NCBI RefSeq assembly: GCF_014648915.1
Contig: NZ_BMSA01000003.1
Span: 372,001 to 436,000, forward strand
DNA from: Streptomyces phaeofaciens
Lineage (GTDB): Bacteria; Actinomycetota; Actinomycetes; Streptomycetales; Streptomycetaceae
DNA: 64,000 nt
Direction: 5' to 3'
Position numbers and translations under genes: made by a program. The notes below the pieces were generated by a model. The model saw nothing but the letters and a program-made list of their open reading frames with translations, did no database searches and had not been told where the DNA came from. The stretch's first letter is position 1; each line of letters starts with the position of its first letter. Shown here one piece after another: positions 37,178-46,665 of this stretch.

Positions 37178-40100
37178 TCAGCCGCCGAGGACCTGGGAGC
37201 GGACCTGGTCGGCGCTCATCGCGCCGGTCCACACCCGCAGTTCCTCCAGGGCGCCGGGCAGGTGGTTACCGGTGCTGCCGCTCTTGCTGCCGCGGCCCGC
37301 GGAGAGGGTGCCGGTGCCCAGCTGGGCGGCGGTGAACCCGGAGGCGGTCTCGGCGGGCTGGTCGAACTCGCCGACGAAGAGGTGGAGCCGGCCGTAGCGG
37401 GTCTCGGTCTTCGTGACGTCGGCCGGGTCGGTCCACTCCCAGGACTCCTGGGCGTCGAAGACCCCGGTGACCTGGACCCAGGTGTCGGTCTCGGCGATGT
37501 CGCCGCCGGGCACCTCGGCGCTCTGGGTGACCTTGCCGTCGCTGCCGAGGGCGGTCCGGGTGAACTTCCACTGGTAGACGCCGTCGGCGGGCTTGACGAC
37601 CCACAGCGCCCAGGAGGACTCACCGGCGGACGCCTGCTGGGCGGCGACCACGGCCTGGTAGCCCACCGGCTTGGCCGCCAGTTTCGCGGAGTCCAGCTGG
37701 ACCCGGGCTGAGACGGTGAACGCCCCGCTCTCGTCGATCACCGGTCCGGTGGCCGTGGCGTGGCCGGCGGTGCCGTCCAGGACCAGGGCGTTGTTCTCGG
37801 CGTCCAGGGTCGCGCCGGAAGCCGACAGGGACAGGCTCCCCACCGGGTACCCGGTGAGCTCCTTGACCTGGGTGCCGGTGGAGGATCCGGCGTCCCAGTG
37901 GGCGACCAGCTCGTTGGCGGCGACGCCGTCCTCGAGGAGCTGCGCCTGCTGGGTGATCTCGTCGTGGGTCAGGACGCGCTGCCAGACGTTCACCTCGTCG
38001 AGGCGGCCGCGGAAGTGCTCGCCGTACGCGGCGCCGACCAGCGAGCGGCCGAACTGGAGGCCGCCGGAGGAGACCCACGGGGTGTAGGCGGTCGACAGGG
38101 AGTTGAGGACCACGGGCTGGCCCTGCGGACGGCCGTTGACGAACAGCTGGATGGTGTCGTTCGTCTTGTCGGCGTCGTTCTTGGAGTCGAACACACCGGC
38201 CAGGTGCGTCCAGACCTTCAGCGGCGGGTTGGCGGTGTCGGCGACCGACCGCAGATACGTCTGGCCTTCCTTGACGTCGGCCGCGGTGCGGTTGAACACC
38301 CACTTCTTGAGCGACGCCGAGTAGTACAGGGTGAACGCCGAGGCGTTGGTGCCCGGGGCCGCCATCACCACGTGCGTGGACGCGTTGTCCGTGAGGTACG
38401 CCCAGGTGGAGACGGTGAAGGAGTCCTTGGTGTTCACCGCGGGGGCCGCGGTGGCCGCGTACGCCTGCTGGTTGGCCGGGTCGGAGCTGTCGAGGAACAG
38501 CGAGTAGTCGGTGTCGCCGCGGCGGGCCAGGGAGGACCAGCCGGCGCCCGCGGTGTAGAGCGTGGCGTCGTGCCGGGTGCCCTCGGTGGCGGTGTCCTTG
38601 GCGACGGTCACGCCCGAGCCGGGCGCGGCATCGTCGAAGTGCCAGCTGCCCGAGGCGCCGGCCGCCGGAGCGACCTTGAAGCTGAGCTCGGCGGGGGTGC
38701 CCCAGCGGTTGCGGACGTCCTTGGCCTCCACGGAGAGCACCTGGGTACCGGAGAGGGAGGGCGTGACATTGGGCACGGTGACCGTGGTGCCGGTGACCGG
38801 CTTGGCCTCCTTGGCCGAGGTGGTCAGCAGCCGCCAGCGGTAGCCGGTGATGTCCTTGTCCACGGCGTTGGGCTTGAAGGTGAAGTTGCCCGGGACGCCC
38901 GGACCTCCCTTGCCCTCGCAGAGGTTGGTGGTGCACTCGGTGTACGGGGCGTTGGTGGTGATCGTCGGCGCCTTGGGCGCGGTCGAGTCGATCTTGAAGT
39001 AGCACCAGGAGGAGTACGAGGAGAACAGATCGCCGGACTTGCCGCCGTACGACCAGTGCGACTGGGTGCGCGAGCGCAGCCGGTACAGGCCGCCGTCGGC
39101 CCGGTTGGAGGTGCGCATCTTCTCCAGGGTGCCGTCCGGGTCCCAGCCGGAGTCGGGCCGGTAGCCCGTCCAGACCCCGTGCCAGGCGGCGTCGTCACCG
39201 CGCTCGACGACGTACTCGGCCTGGAGGGAGCCCTCTTCGTCGCCCATGTTGTGCTCGACCTTGGTCTGCACCCGGGCCTGCACCATCGGGTCGACGCGGG
39301 TGACGACCAGCGGGTCGGAGGAGGACGTCTTGCAGTAGGCGGTGGTGCCGTCGCCGGGGATCAGGCCGACGTCGGTGGGCACGCCCGGCTTGAAGGCGTA
39401 GTTGACCTTGAGCTCGGCGTTGTCGTCGAACCTCTTCCAGGCCTCCGGGTCGCCCTCGTCCTTGGCCCGCAGCATGAACGTCAGCCGGCTGATGCCGCCG
39501 TCGGCGAACTTGCGCACGGTGGAGGTGAGGTTCTCGTCGGTCTCGTCCGGGTTGTCGTTGAACTCGACCCACTGGTCGGGCTGTTCGGGGCTGCACTGAG
39601 AGCCGCGGCCGGCCGAGACGAGCCGGTCGCCCATCTGGTCGAGCTGCGTCGGCCCGGGCCACTTGGTGCCCTCGGAGATGTTGTTGGTGCGCTCCAGGTC
39701 GACCCACTTGGGGTCGCAAGCGAACGACCAGGTCTCGTAGGCCCGGAAGGTGGCGTCGAGGACGTACTTGCCCGCCAGCTTCGAGGGCGAGAACTCGAAG
39801 TACATGCGGTTGGTGTAGTTGCTGCCGCAGTAGTACGGGCCGGAGACGCTGCACCGTCCGACACCGTAGTCCCCGTTGAACATCCAGAACTTGTCGCCGT
39901 CCGAGGACAGCACGGTCCGCTCGGACACCCCGAGGCCCACCGACGGGTCGATGTAGACGGGGTAGACGGTGTCCTCGCCGCGCAGCAGGCCGAGGTCGGG
40001 CGTGACCGCGACGGTGTCGCTGTCGACCTGGACCGGCATCACCGCGCTGGCGTCGCCGGAGTGCGGCTGGGTGCCGTGTTCGACGGGGTCGGGGACCTCG

Positions 40101-40930
40101 GCCGGGGCGTCGGCGGCGGCGGTCATCAGCTGGGTGCTCGCGCCACCGGTGTCGTCGGTTCGGCTCGCGGAGTCCCACATCTGGCCGGCCGGGCCCTTGA
40201 AGACGGTGTTGCCGTCCGCGTCGACCGCGCGCAGTCCGCCGCCCGCGCCGGGGAGCACGTCCAGATCGGTGGCGGAGGCGGTGAGCGCGATGTGTTCCAG
40301 GGCCGGATCGGCGGCCGCTTGCGCGGACTTGACGACGAGCACCTCGCGGTAGCCCTCGGCGGTGGCGGTGAGTTCCAGGTCGACGCCGTCCAGGACGTCG
40401 GCGTAGACGGCCTTGTCGCCGTCGAGGCGCGGCTCGGGCAGTCGGCCGGGCCAGTCGAGGCGAAGGCTGCCCTGCTCGTTGCCGAGGCGGATCAGACCGG
40501 CGCCGCTGCCGCCGCCCGAGAAGGAGAGGTCGACGACGGCGCCCTTGGGGCCGACGGTTCCGTCGGGGCGGCGCTCCAGGGTGGTGTCCACGGCGTCCCA
40601 GGAGCCGTCGTCGCCCCGGACGCGCTGCGGGACCGCGGACTGAACGAGCGTGAAGCTGCCGTCCGGGTTGGCCATGGTGGTGGAGTACTCGGTGCGTTCA
40701 CCGGTGACCTCGACCTGCTTCCCGCTGGCCGCCGCGCGTTCGGCGGCGGTGCGGTGGGTGGTGGCGGAGGAGGCGCTCGGCGCCTCGGCCGGTGCGGCCG
40801 AGGCGGTTGCTGCAAACGTCGGCAACGACGCGAGCAGGGCCATCGAGGTGATTCCGGTGGTGAACGCGGTGAGTGTGCCGAGTCTTCTTCTCCGGTGGCC
40901 CCGGGCCACGTTGCGCGATTCTTGGCGCAC
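37178..40930 (-). CDS. large secreted LamG-domain protein paired with RHS
   Basis: 1250 residues from GTG 40930. A long signal region (RRRRLGTLTAFTTGITSMALL to ATASA) marks export. The N-terminal half contains VEVTGERTEYSTTMANPDGSF and a DNRLRE-like beta module (DGDKFWMFNGD, VLDATFRAYETWSF). Two LamG/concanavalin-like jelly rolls occupy about residues 790-970 and 1020-1230 (SFTVSTWAYLTDN, TIQLFVNGRPQGQPV, FRGRLDEVNVWQRVLTHDEI, then AFTVSARVQLD and GALEELRVWTGAMSADQ). Such proteins commonly precede RHS proteins in Streptomyces and probably act in surface adhesion or RHS delivery; that role is inference. Confidence 0.88.
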   Translation of the reverse strand: MRQESRNVARGHRRRRLGTLTAFTTGITSMALLASLPTFAATASAAPAEAPSASSATTHRTAAERAAASGKQVEVTGERTEYSTTMANPDGSFTLVQSAVPQRVRGDDGSWDAVDTTLERRPDGTVGPKGAVVDLSFSGGGSGAGLIRLGNEQGSLRLDWPGRLPEPRLDGDKAVYADVLDGVDLELTATAEGYREVLVVKSAQAAADPALEHIALTASATDLDVLPGAGGGLRAVDADGNTVFKGPAGQMWDSASRTDDTGGASTQLMTAAADAPAEVPDPVEHGTQPHSGDASAVMPVQVDSDTVAVTPDLGLLRGEDTVYPVYIDPSVGLGVSERTVLSSDGDKFWMFNGDYGVGRCSVSGPYYCGSNYTNRMYFEFSPSKLAGKYVLDATFRAYETWSFACDPKWVDLERTNNISEGTKWPGPTQLDQMGDRLVSAGRGSQCSPEQPDQWVEFNDNPDETDENLTSTVRKFADGGISRLTFMLRAKDEGDPEAWKRFDDNAELKVNYAFKPGVPTDVGLIPGDGTTAYCKTSSSDPLVVTRVDPMVQARVQTKVEHNMGDEEGSLQAEYVVERGDDAAWHGVWTGYRPDSGWDPDGTLEKMRTSNRADGGLYRLRSRTQSHWSYGGKSGDLFSSYSSWCYFKIDSTAPKAPTITTNAPYTECTTNLCEGKGGPGVPGNFTFKPNAVDKDITGYRWRLLTTSAKEAKPVTGTTVTVPNVTPSLSGTQVLSVEAKDVRNRWGTPAELSFKVAPAAGASGSWHFDDAAPGSGVTVAKDTATEGTRHDATLYTAGAGWSSLARRGDTDYSLFLDSSDPANQQAYAATAAPAVNTKDSFTVSTWAYLTDNASTHVVMAAPGTNASAFTLYYSASLKKWVFNRTAADVKEGQTYLRSVADTANPPLKVWTHLAGVFDSKNDADKTNDTIQLFVNGRPQGQPVVLNSLSTAYTPWVSSGGLQFGRSLVGAAYGEHFRGRLDEVNVWQRVLTHDEITQQAQLLEDGVAANELVAHWDAGSSTGTQVKELTGYPVGSLSLSASGATLDAENNALVLDGTAGHATATGPVIDESGAFTVSARVQLDSAKLAAKPVGYQAVVAAQQASAGESSWALWVVKPADGVYQWKFTRTALGSDGKVTQSAEVPGGDIAETDTWVQVTGVFDAQESWEWTDPADVTKTETRYGRLHLFVGEFDQPAETASGFTAAQLGTGTLSAGRGSKSGSTGNHLPGALEELRVWTGAMSADQVRSQVLGG

Positions 40931-41305
40931 CTATCCCCCGCTTTCCTCATCCGATCTTCATATTTGCGGGGACAGTTAAGAGTGTTTGCGTTCCGTGATT
41001 CAAGTGTGCGGATGATCACGTTCGGACGAGCGCCCTCTTTGTGGGGCGAAAGGCGTGATTCGACCCCGCAACGAAAGGCGCGCGAAGGGCGAATGAAAGA
41101 CGGGGGTGCACTCTCGTCCAGACAGGGGACAATTGCCCGCCAACTCCCCTTTTGCTTCAGCCGAATTCACCAAAGAGGGGGGCGGCACAGGCATCTCACA
41201 GGTTGTGGCTCACAGCATCCCGGGCCTGGACAAGATCTGAGGTTAGGCTAACCTACCTTCGACTTGTCCTGCGGTGATCCCGCACGTCCGAAAGCAGCCA
41301 CCCTC
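40931..41305. other. intergenic region between the LamG gene and desE
   Basis: 375 bases without a convincing gene. It is relatively AT-rich for this genome (for example CATATTTGCGGGGACAGTTA), must contain the divergent LamG promoter, and ends with the iron box at 41238-41256 upstream of desE. Confidence 0.6.
41238..41256 (+). promoter_or_regulatory. iron box upstream of desE
   Basis: TGAGGTTAGGCTAACCTAC, two mismatches from the 19-bp iron-box consensus TTAGGTTAGGCTAACCTAA bound by DmdR-type regulators under iron sufficiency. It lies 49 bases before the desE ATG. Confidence 0.88.
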
Positions 41306-42355
41306 ATGTCCAACGCCAGAGCCAACCACCTCACCCGCCGCGGCATCCTCGCCGCCGGTGGCGCCCTCGGCCTCGGTGCCGTCCTCGCGGCCTGCGGGGA
41401 CGACGACGCCAGCGGCAGTGGCTCGGAGTCGTCGGCGAGCGCCTCCGCCAAGTCCGGCCCCTGGACGTTCAAGGACGACCGCGGCACCACCGTGAAGCTC
41501 GACAAGATCCCGGCGAACATCGTCGCGTTCACCGGTGTCGGCGCCGCGCTCCACGACTACGGCATCCAGGTCAAGGGCGTCTTCGGCCCTACCAAGACCG
41601 CCGACGGCAAGGCCGACGTCCAGGCCGGCGACATGGACGTCACCAAGGTCGAGGTCATCGGCAACGTCTGGGACGAGTTCAACGTCGAGAAGTACGCCGC
41701 CCTCGCGCCCGACGTCCTCATCTCCACCATGTTCGACGGCGCCGGCACCCTCTGGTACGTCCCCGAGGCGTCCAAGGCCAAGATCGCCAAGCTCGCCCCG
41801 AGCGTCGGCGTCTCCGTCTACGACCGTCAGCTCACCGCCCCGCTGGAGCGGATGTGGGAGCTGGCCGAGTCCCTCGGCGCGGACATGAAGGCGGCCGCGG
41901 TCACCGACGCCAAGAAGCGCTTCGAGGAGGCCGCCACCCGGCTGCGCGCCGCGGCCAAGGCCAAGCCCGAGATCAAGGTGATGGCCGGCTCCGCGAGCGC
42001 CGAGCTGTTCTACGTCTCCGGCACCAACCTCTCCATCGACCTGGAGTACTTCAAGGCCCTCGGCGTGAACTTCGTCGAGCCGCCGGAGAGCGCCAAGGCC
42101 GAGGGCGGCGGCTGGTACGAGGCGCTGAGCTGGGAGAACGTCGACAAGTACGCGGCCGACATCATCATGATGGACGACCGTTCCTCGACCATCCAGCCGG
42201 CCGACATCACCGAGGCGACCTGGAAGAAGCTGCCCGCGGTGAAGGCCGGCCAGATCATCGCGCGCTCGCCCGAGCCGATCCTGTCGTACGACAAGTGCGT
42301 GCCGCTTCTGGAGAACCTCGCCGAGGCGCTCGAGAACGCGAAGAAGGTCGCCTGA
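41306..42355 (+). CDS. desE: desferrioxamine-binding ABC transporter lipoprotein
   Basis: 349 residues from ATG 41306. The N-terminus has a twin arginine (NHLTRRGILAAGG) and a lipobox VLAACGDDD, so it may be a Tat-exported lipoprotein. The rest is a siderophore-binding periplasmic-type fold: WTFKDDRGTTVKLDKIPANIVAF, then YAALAPDVLIST and the C-terminal VKAGQIIAR. DesE binds ferrioxamines outside the membrane for uptake by an ABC permease not encoded here. An iron box is upstream and the reductase-type gene desF follows after a hairpin. Confidence 0.92.
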   Translation: MSNARANHLTRRGILAAGGALGLGAVLAACGDDDASGSGSESSASASAKSGPWTFKDDRGTTVKLDKIPANIVAFTGVGAALHDYGIQVKGVFGPTKTADGKADVQAGDMDVTKVEVIGNVWDEFNVEKYAALAPDVLISTMFDGAGTLWYVPEASKAKIAKLAPSVGVSVYDRQLTAPLERMWELAESLGADMKAAAVTDAKKRFEEAATRLRAAAKAKPEIKVMAGSASAELFYVSGTNLSIDLEYFKALGVNFVEPPESAKAEGGGWYEALSWENVDKYAADIIMMDDRSSTIQPADITEATWKKLPAVKAGQIIARSPEPILSYDKCVPLLENLAEALENAKKVA

Positions 42356-42376
42356 TCCAGGCGGCTCGTCGTCGTG

Positions 42377-42417
42377 GGGGAACCGCGCGCGGCCACCGGC
42401 CGGTCGCGCGGTTCCCC
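42377..42417 (+). terminator. hairpin between desE and desF
   Basis: GGGGAACCGCGCG (42377-42389) pairs perfectly with CGCGCGGTTCCCC (42405-42417), loop 15 bases. It begins 22 bases after the desE stop and probably terminates or attenuates the desE transcript. Confidence 0.7.
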
Positions 42418-42461
42418 GCGCCCCCGAGTGAGCTGTCCCCCACGTCTTCTGGAGCCCCCGC

Positions 42462-43271
42462 ATGGCCACCGCCGTCGCCGCGCCGTTCCGGTTCTTCTCC
42501 CTCCACGTCGCGCGGACCCTGCGGCTCTCGCCGTCGCTGGTCCGGGTCTCCTTCGCCGGGGAGGATCTGCGGCACTTCTTCTCCGACGGGCACGACCAGT
42601 CCCTGTCGCTGTTCCTGCCGCACCCGGGGCAGCACGAGCCGCGGGTGCCGGTGGAGCTGGGGGACGGCTGGTGGCAGGGCTGGCGTGAACTCCCCGACGA
42701 CGTACGGGCGGTGATGCGCTCGTACACCCTGCGCGGTCTGCGGCGCGATCCCGACGAGATCGACATCGACTTCGTGCTGCACACCCCCGCGGGTCCCGCC
42801 TCGCGGTGGGCCGCGCGGGCCGGCGCCGGGGACCGCGTGCTGCTGCTCGGCCCGGCGATCGCCGACAACCGGGCCATCCGGTTCCGGCCGCCCGAGGACA
42901 CCGATCTGGTGCTGCTGTGGGGCGACGCGACCGCGCTCCCGGCGATCGCGTCGGTCCTGGAGTCGCTCCCCGCCGGCCTGCGGGTCCGGGCCTGGCTCGA
43001 GGTGCACGACGCGCAGGACGTCCAGGAGTTGACGACCGCGGCGGACGCCCAGGTCACCTGGCTCGTCCGGCGGTCCGCCCTGGATCTGCTGCCCGGACTC
43101 CCCCTCCCGCCCGCCGCGCACCCGTACGTCTGGATCGCGGGCGAGTCCGGGTCCGTGAAGGCGCTGCGCCGGCACTTCGTCGGCGAGCGCGGTATCGACC
43201 GGCGACAGGTCACCTTCGTCGGCTACTGGCGGGAGGGCCTGACCGAGGAGCAACTCCGCGAACAGGAGTAA
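42462..43271 (+). CDS. desF: siderophore-interacting protein (ferric-siderophore reductase)
   Basis: 269 residues, ATG 42462. The SIP/ViuB family layout is visible: an FAD-binding beta barrel with RSYTLR-type motif (MRSYTLRGLRRDPDEIDIDFVLH), a linker GPASRWA, and an NADPH domain with LLLWGDATALPAIASVLESLP and VWIAGESGSVKALRRHF, ending RRQVTFVGYWREG. It likely reduces ferrioxamine-bound Fe(III) to release iron in the cytoplasm. No iron box is visible directly upstream; it sits between desE and desA. Confidence 0.9.
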   Translation: MATAVAAPFRFFSLHVARTLRLSPSLVRVSFAGEDLRHFFSDGHDQSLSLFLPHPGQHEPRVPVELGDGWWQGWRELPDDVRAVMRSYTLRGLRRDPDEIDIDFVLHTPAGPASRWAARAGAGDRVLLLGPAIADNRAIRFRPPEDTDLVLLWGDATALPAIASVLESLPAGLRVRAWLEVHDAQDVQELTTAADAQVTWLVRRSALDLLPGLPLPPAAHPYVWIAGESGSVKALRRHFVGERGIDRRQVTFVGYWREGLTEEQLREQE

Positions 43272-43342
43272 CTCCCTTCCGCCCCAGGCATGTTGTCGAC
43301 GTGATCACCGTCACGGCAGAGCCATGATTTGCTCCATGCAAA

Positions 43343-43361
43343 TTAGGTTAGGCTAACCTAA
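43343..43361 (+). promoter_or_regulatory. perfect iron box upstream of desA
   Basis: TTAGGTTAGGCTAACCTAA, an exact 19-bp palindromic iron box 67 bases before the desA start. It is the expected DmdR1-type operator for desABCD, giving repression when iron is plentiful. Confidence 0.95.
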
Positions 43362-43428
43362 GTTGAAGCCGAGGTTCCGCCCCTCGCCCGTCCCCGCACC
43401 GGACCGTCCCCACCGGAGGACCCCCACC

Positions 43429-44871
43429 ATGCGCTCGCACCTGCTCAATGACACGACCGCGGAGCACTACCGCCGCTCCGTGACCGAAGGAGTCGAGCGG
43501 GTGGCGGCCAAACTCGCCGCCACCGACCGTCCGTTCACCGGCGTCACGGTCGACGCCCTCGCCCCCCGCATCGAACGGATCGACCTCGACAAGCCGCTGC
43601 ACGACACCGCGGCGGTCCTCGACGAGCTGGAGGACGTCTACCTCCGCGACGCGATCTACTTCCACCACCCCCGCTACCTGGCCCACCTCAACTGCCCGGT
43701 CGTCATACCGGCGGTGCTCGGCGAGGCCGTCCTGTCCGCCGTCAACTCCTCCCTGGACACCTGGGACCAGTCGGCCGGCGGCACCCTCATCGAGCGCAAA
43801 CTGGTCGACTGGACCACCGCCCGCATCGGCCTCGGCCCCGCCGCCGACGGCGTGTTCACCTCCGGCGGCACCCAGTCCAACCTCCAGGCGCTGCTGCTGG
43901 CCCGCGAGGAGGCGAAGGCCGAATCCCTGGCGGACCTGCGCATCTTCGCCTCCGAGGTCAGCCACTTCAGCGTGAAGAAGTCCGCGAAACTGCTCGGCCT
44001 GGGCCAGGACTCCGTGGTCTCCGTCCCCGTGGACCACGACAAGCGCATGCAGACCGTCGCGCTCGCCCGTGAGCTGGAGCGCTGCCGCGAGGCCGGTCTG
44101 ACCCCGATGGCCGTCGTCGCCACCGCCGGCACCACCGACTTCGGCTCCATCGACCCGCTGCCCGAGATCGCCGAGCTGTGCTCCCAGTACGGCACCTGGA
44201 TGCACGTGGACGCCGCCTACGGCTGCGGGCTGCTCGCCTCCGTGAAGTACCGGGACCGCATCGACGGCATCGAGCGAGCCGACTCCGTCACCGTCGACTA
44301 CCACAAGTCCTTCTTCCAGCCGGTGAGTTCCTCCGCCGTGCTGGTCCGGGACGCGGCCACCCTGCGGCACGCCACCTACCACGCCGAGTACCTCAACCCG
44401 CGCCGGATGGTGCAGGAGCGCATCCCCAACCAGGTGGACAAGTCCCTTCAGACCACCCGCCGCTTCGACGCCCTCAAGCTCTGGATGACCCTGCGCACCA
44501 TGGGCGCCGACGGCATCGGGCAGCTCTTCGACGAGGTCTGCGACCTGGCCGTCGAGGGCTGGCAGCTGCTGGCCGCCGACCCCCGCTTCGACGTCGTCGT
44601 CCAGCCGTCGCTCTCCACCCTGGTCTTCCGCTACATCCCGCCGGCCGTCACCGACCCGGCCGAGATCGACCGCGCCAACCTCTACGCCCGCAAGGCCCTG
44701 TTCGCCTCCGGCGACGCGGTGGTCGCGGGCACCAAGGTGGCCGGCCGCCACTACCTGAAGTTCACCCTGCTCAACCCCGAGACGACCCCGGCCGACATCG
44801 CCGCCGTCCTCGACCTGATCGCCGGCCACGCCGAGCAGTACCTGGGAGACTCCCTTGACCGCGCTTCCTGA
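43429..44871 (+). CDS. desA: lysine decarboxylase DesA
   Basis: 480 residues from ATG 43429 with GGAGGA nine bases upstream. It is a PLP group II decarboxylase: [16 protein letters not shown] (144-159), HVDAAYGCG (259-267) and the PLP Lys293 in [12 protein letters not shown]. It makes cadaverine from L-lysine, the first step of desferrioxamine synthesis. Length equals that of characterised DesA. It overlaps desB by 17 bases and is driven by the perfect iron box. Confidence 0.95.
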   Translation: MRSHLLNDTTAEHYRRSVTEGVERVAAKLAATDRPFTGVTVDALAPRIERIDLDKPLHDTAAVLDELEDVYLRDAIYFHHPRYLAHLNCPVVIPAVLGEAVLSAVNSSLDTWDQSAGGTLIERKLVDWTTARIGLGPAADGVFTSGGTQSNLQALLLAREEAKAESLADLRIFASEVSHFSVKKSAKLLGLGQDSVVSVPVDHDKRMQTVALARELERCREAGLTPMAVVATAGTTDFGSIDPLPEIAELCSQYGTWMHVDAAYGCGLLASVKYRDRIDGIERADSVTVDYHKSFFQPVSSSAVLVRDAATLRHATYHAEYLNPRRMVQERIPNQVDKSLQTTRRFDALKLWMTLRTMGADGIGQLFDEVCDLAVEGWQLLAADPRFDVVVQPSLSTLVFRYIPPAVTDPAEIDRANLYARKALFASGDAVVAGTKVAGRHYLKFTLLNPETTPADIAAVLDLIAGHAEQYLGDSLDRAS

Positions 44872-46138
44872 GCCCCGCAGCAAGGCCTACGACTTCGTGG
44901 GCATCGGGCTCGGCCCCTTCAACCTCGGCCTCGCCTGCCTCACCGAGCCGATCGACGCGCTCGACGGCGTCTTCCTGGAGTCCAAGCCGGACTTCGAGTG
45001 GCACGCCGGCATGTTCCTCGACGGCGCCCACCTCCAGACGCCGTTCATGTCGGACCTGGTCACCCTCGCCGACCCGACCTCGCCGTACTCCTTCCTCAAC
45101 TACCTGAAGGAGAAGGGCCGGCTGTACTCGTTCTACATCCGCGAGAACTTCTACCCGCTGCGGGTCGAGTACGACGACTACTGCCGCTGGGCGGCCGGCA
45201 AGCTGAGCAGCGTGCGCTTCTCGACGACGGTCGCGGAGGTGACGTACGACGAGACCGACGCGCTGTACGCCGTACGGACCACGGGCGGCGACGTCTACCG
45301 CGCCCGCCGGCTGGTCCTCGGCACCGGTACCAGCCCGTACGTCCCGGCGGCCTGCGCGGACCTCGGCGGGGACGTCCTGCACAACTCCCGCTACATGCAG
45401 CACCGGGCGGAGCTCCAGAAGAAGGACTCGATCACGATCGTCGGCTCCGGGCAGTCCGCCGCCGAGATCTACCTCGACCTCCTCGGCGAGATCGACGTCC
45501 GCGGCTACCGGCTGAACTGGGTCACCCGCTCCCCGCGCTTCTTCCCGCTGGAGTACACCAAGCTCACGCTGGAGATGACCTCGCCGGAGTACATCGACTA
45601 CTTCCGCGCGCTGCCCGAGGACACCCGCTACCGGCTCACGGCCCAGCAGAAAGGCCTGTTCAAGGGCATCGACGGCGACCTGGTCAACGAGATCTTCGAC
45701 CTGCTCTACCAGAAGAACCTCGGCGGCCCGGTGCCGACGCGGCTGCTCACCAACTCCTCGCTGAACGACGCGACGTACGACAACGGCACCTACACCCTCT
45801 CCTTCCGCCAGGAGGAGCAGGAGAAGGACTTCACCCTCGAATCCCAGGGTCTGGTGCTGGCCACCGGCTACCACTACGCCGAGCCCGCGTTCCTCGCGCC
45901 GATCCAGGACCGCCTGGTCCGTGACTCGCGGGGCAGCTTCGACGTCGCCCGCAACTACGCCATCGACGTCACGGGCCGGGGCGTCTTCCTCCAGAACGCC
46001 GGCGTGCACACGCACAGCATCACGTCCCCCGACCTCGGCATGGGCGCGTACCGCAACAGCTCCATCATCAGCGAGCTGCTCGGCAGCGAGTACTACCCGG
46101 TCGAGAAGACCATCGCGTTCCAGGAGTTCGCCGTATGA
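44855..46138 (+). CDS. desB: cadaverine N-monooxygenase DesB
   Basis: 427 residues from a TTG at 44855 inside the end of desA, with GGGAG upstream. It is a flavin N-hydroxylating monooxygenase of the lysine/ornithine oxygenase family: [16 protein letters not shown] for [20 protein letters not shown] for NADPH and LVLATGYHY near the C-terminus. It hydroxylates one amine of cadaverine. The stop overlaps desC as ATGA. Confidence 0.95.
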   Translation: MTALPEPRSKAYDFVGIGLGPFNLGLACLTEPIDALDGVFLESKPDFEWHAGMFLDGAHLQTPFMSDLVTLADPTSPYSFLNYLKEKGRLYSFYIRENFYPLRVEYDDYCRWAAGKLSSVRFSTTVAEVTYDETDALYAVRTTGGDVYRARRLVLGTGTSPYVPAACADLGGDVLHNSRYMQHRAELQKKDSITIVGSGQSAAEIYLDLLGEIDVRGYRLNWVTRSPRFFPLEYTKLTLEMTSPEYIDYFRALPEDTRYRLTAQQKGLFKGIDGDLVNEIFDLLYQKNLGGPVPTRLLTNSSLNDATYDNGTYTLSFRQEEQEKDFTLESQGLVLATGYHYAEPAFLAPIQDRLVRDSRGSFDVARNYAIDVTGRGVFLQNAGVHTHSITSPDLGMGAYRNSSIISELLGSEYYPVEKTIAFQEFAV

Positions 46139-46665
46139 CCTTCACCTTCCGCCCGCTGGACCCCCTCCAGGACGCCGAGCTGCTGCACAGCTGGGTCACG
46201 CACCCCAAAGCGGCCTACTGGATGATGCAGGGCGCCCACCTGGAGGACGTCGAGCGCGCCTACATGGAGATCGCCGCCGACGAGCACCACCACGCCCTGC
46301 TCGGGCTGCGCGACGGGGAGCCCGCCTTCCTGATGGAGTACTACGACCCCCGCCACCGCGAGCTGGTCGGTCTGTACGAGCCGCTGCCCGGTGACGTCGG
46401 CATGCACTTCCTGGTGCCGGCCACCGACACCCCCGTGCACGGATTCACCCGCTCCGTCATCACCGCGGTGATGGCCCACCTCTTCGACGACCCGGCCACC
46501 TCCCGGGTCGTCGTCGAGCCCGATGTCTCCAACAGGGCCGTCCACGCCCTGAACGAGGCCGTCGGGTTCGTGCCCGAGCGCGAGATCCAGAAGCCGGAGA
46601 AGATGGCGCTGCTCAGCTTCTGCACCCGGGAACAGTTCCTGAAGGCCGCGGGGGTGCCCGCATGA
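46135..46665 (+). CDS. desC: N-hydroxycadaverine acyltransferase DesC
   Basis: 176 residues, ATG 46135 in an ATGA overlap. It is a GNAT-like siderophore acyltransferase (IucB/RhbD class): [40 protein letters not shown] and [33 protein letters not shown]. It acylates N-hydroxycadaverine with succinyl- or acetyl-CoA. Overlaps desD as ATGA. Confidence 0.94.
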   Translation: MTFTFRPLDPLQDAELLHSWVTHPKAAYWMMQGAHLEDVERAYMEIAADEHHHALLGLRDGEPAFLMEYYDPRHRELVGLYEPLPGDVGMHFLVPATDTPVHGFTRSVITAVMAHLFDDPATSRVVVEPDVSNRAVHALNEAVGFVPEREIQKPEKMALLSFCTREQFLKAAGVPA

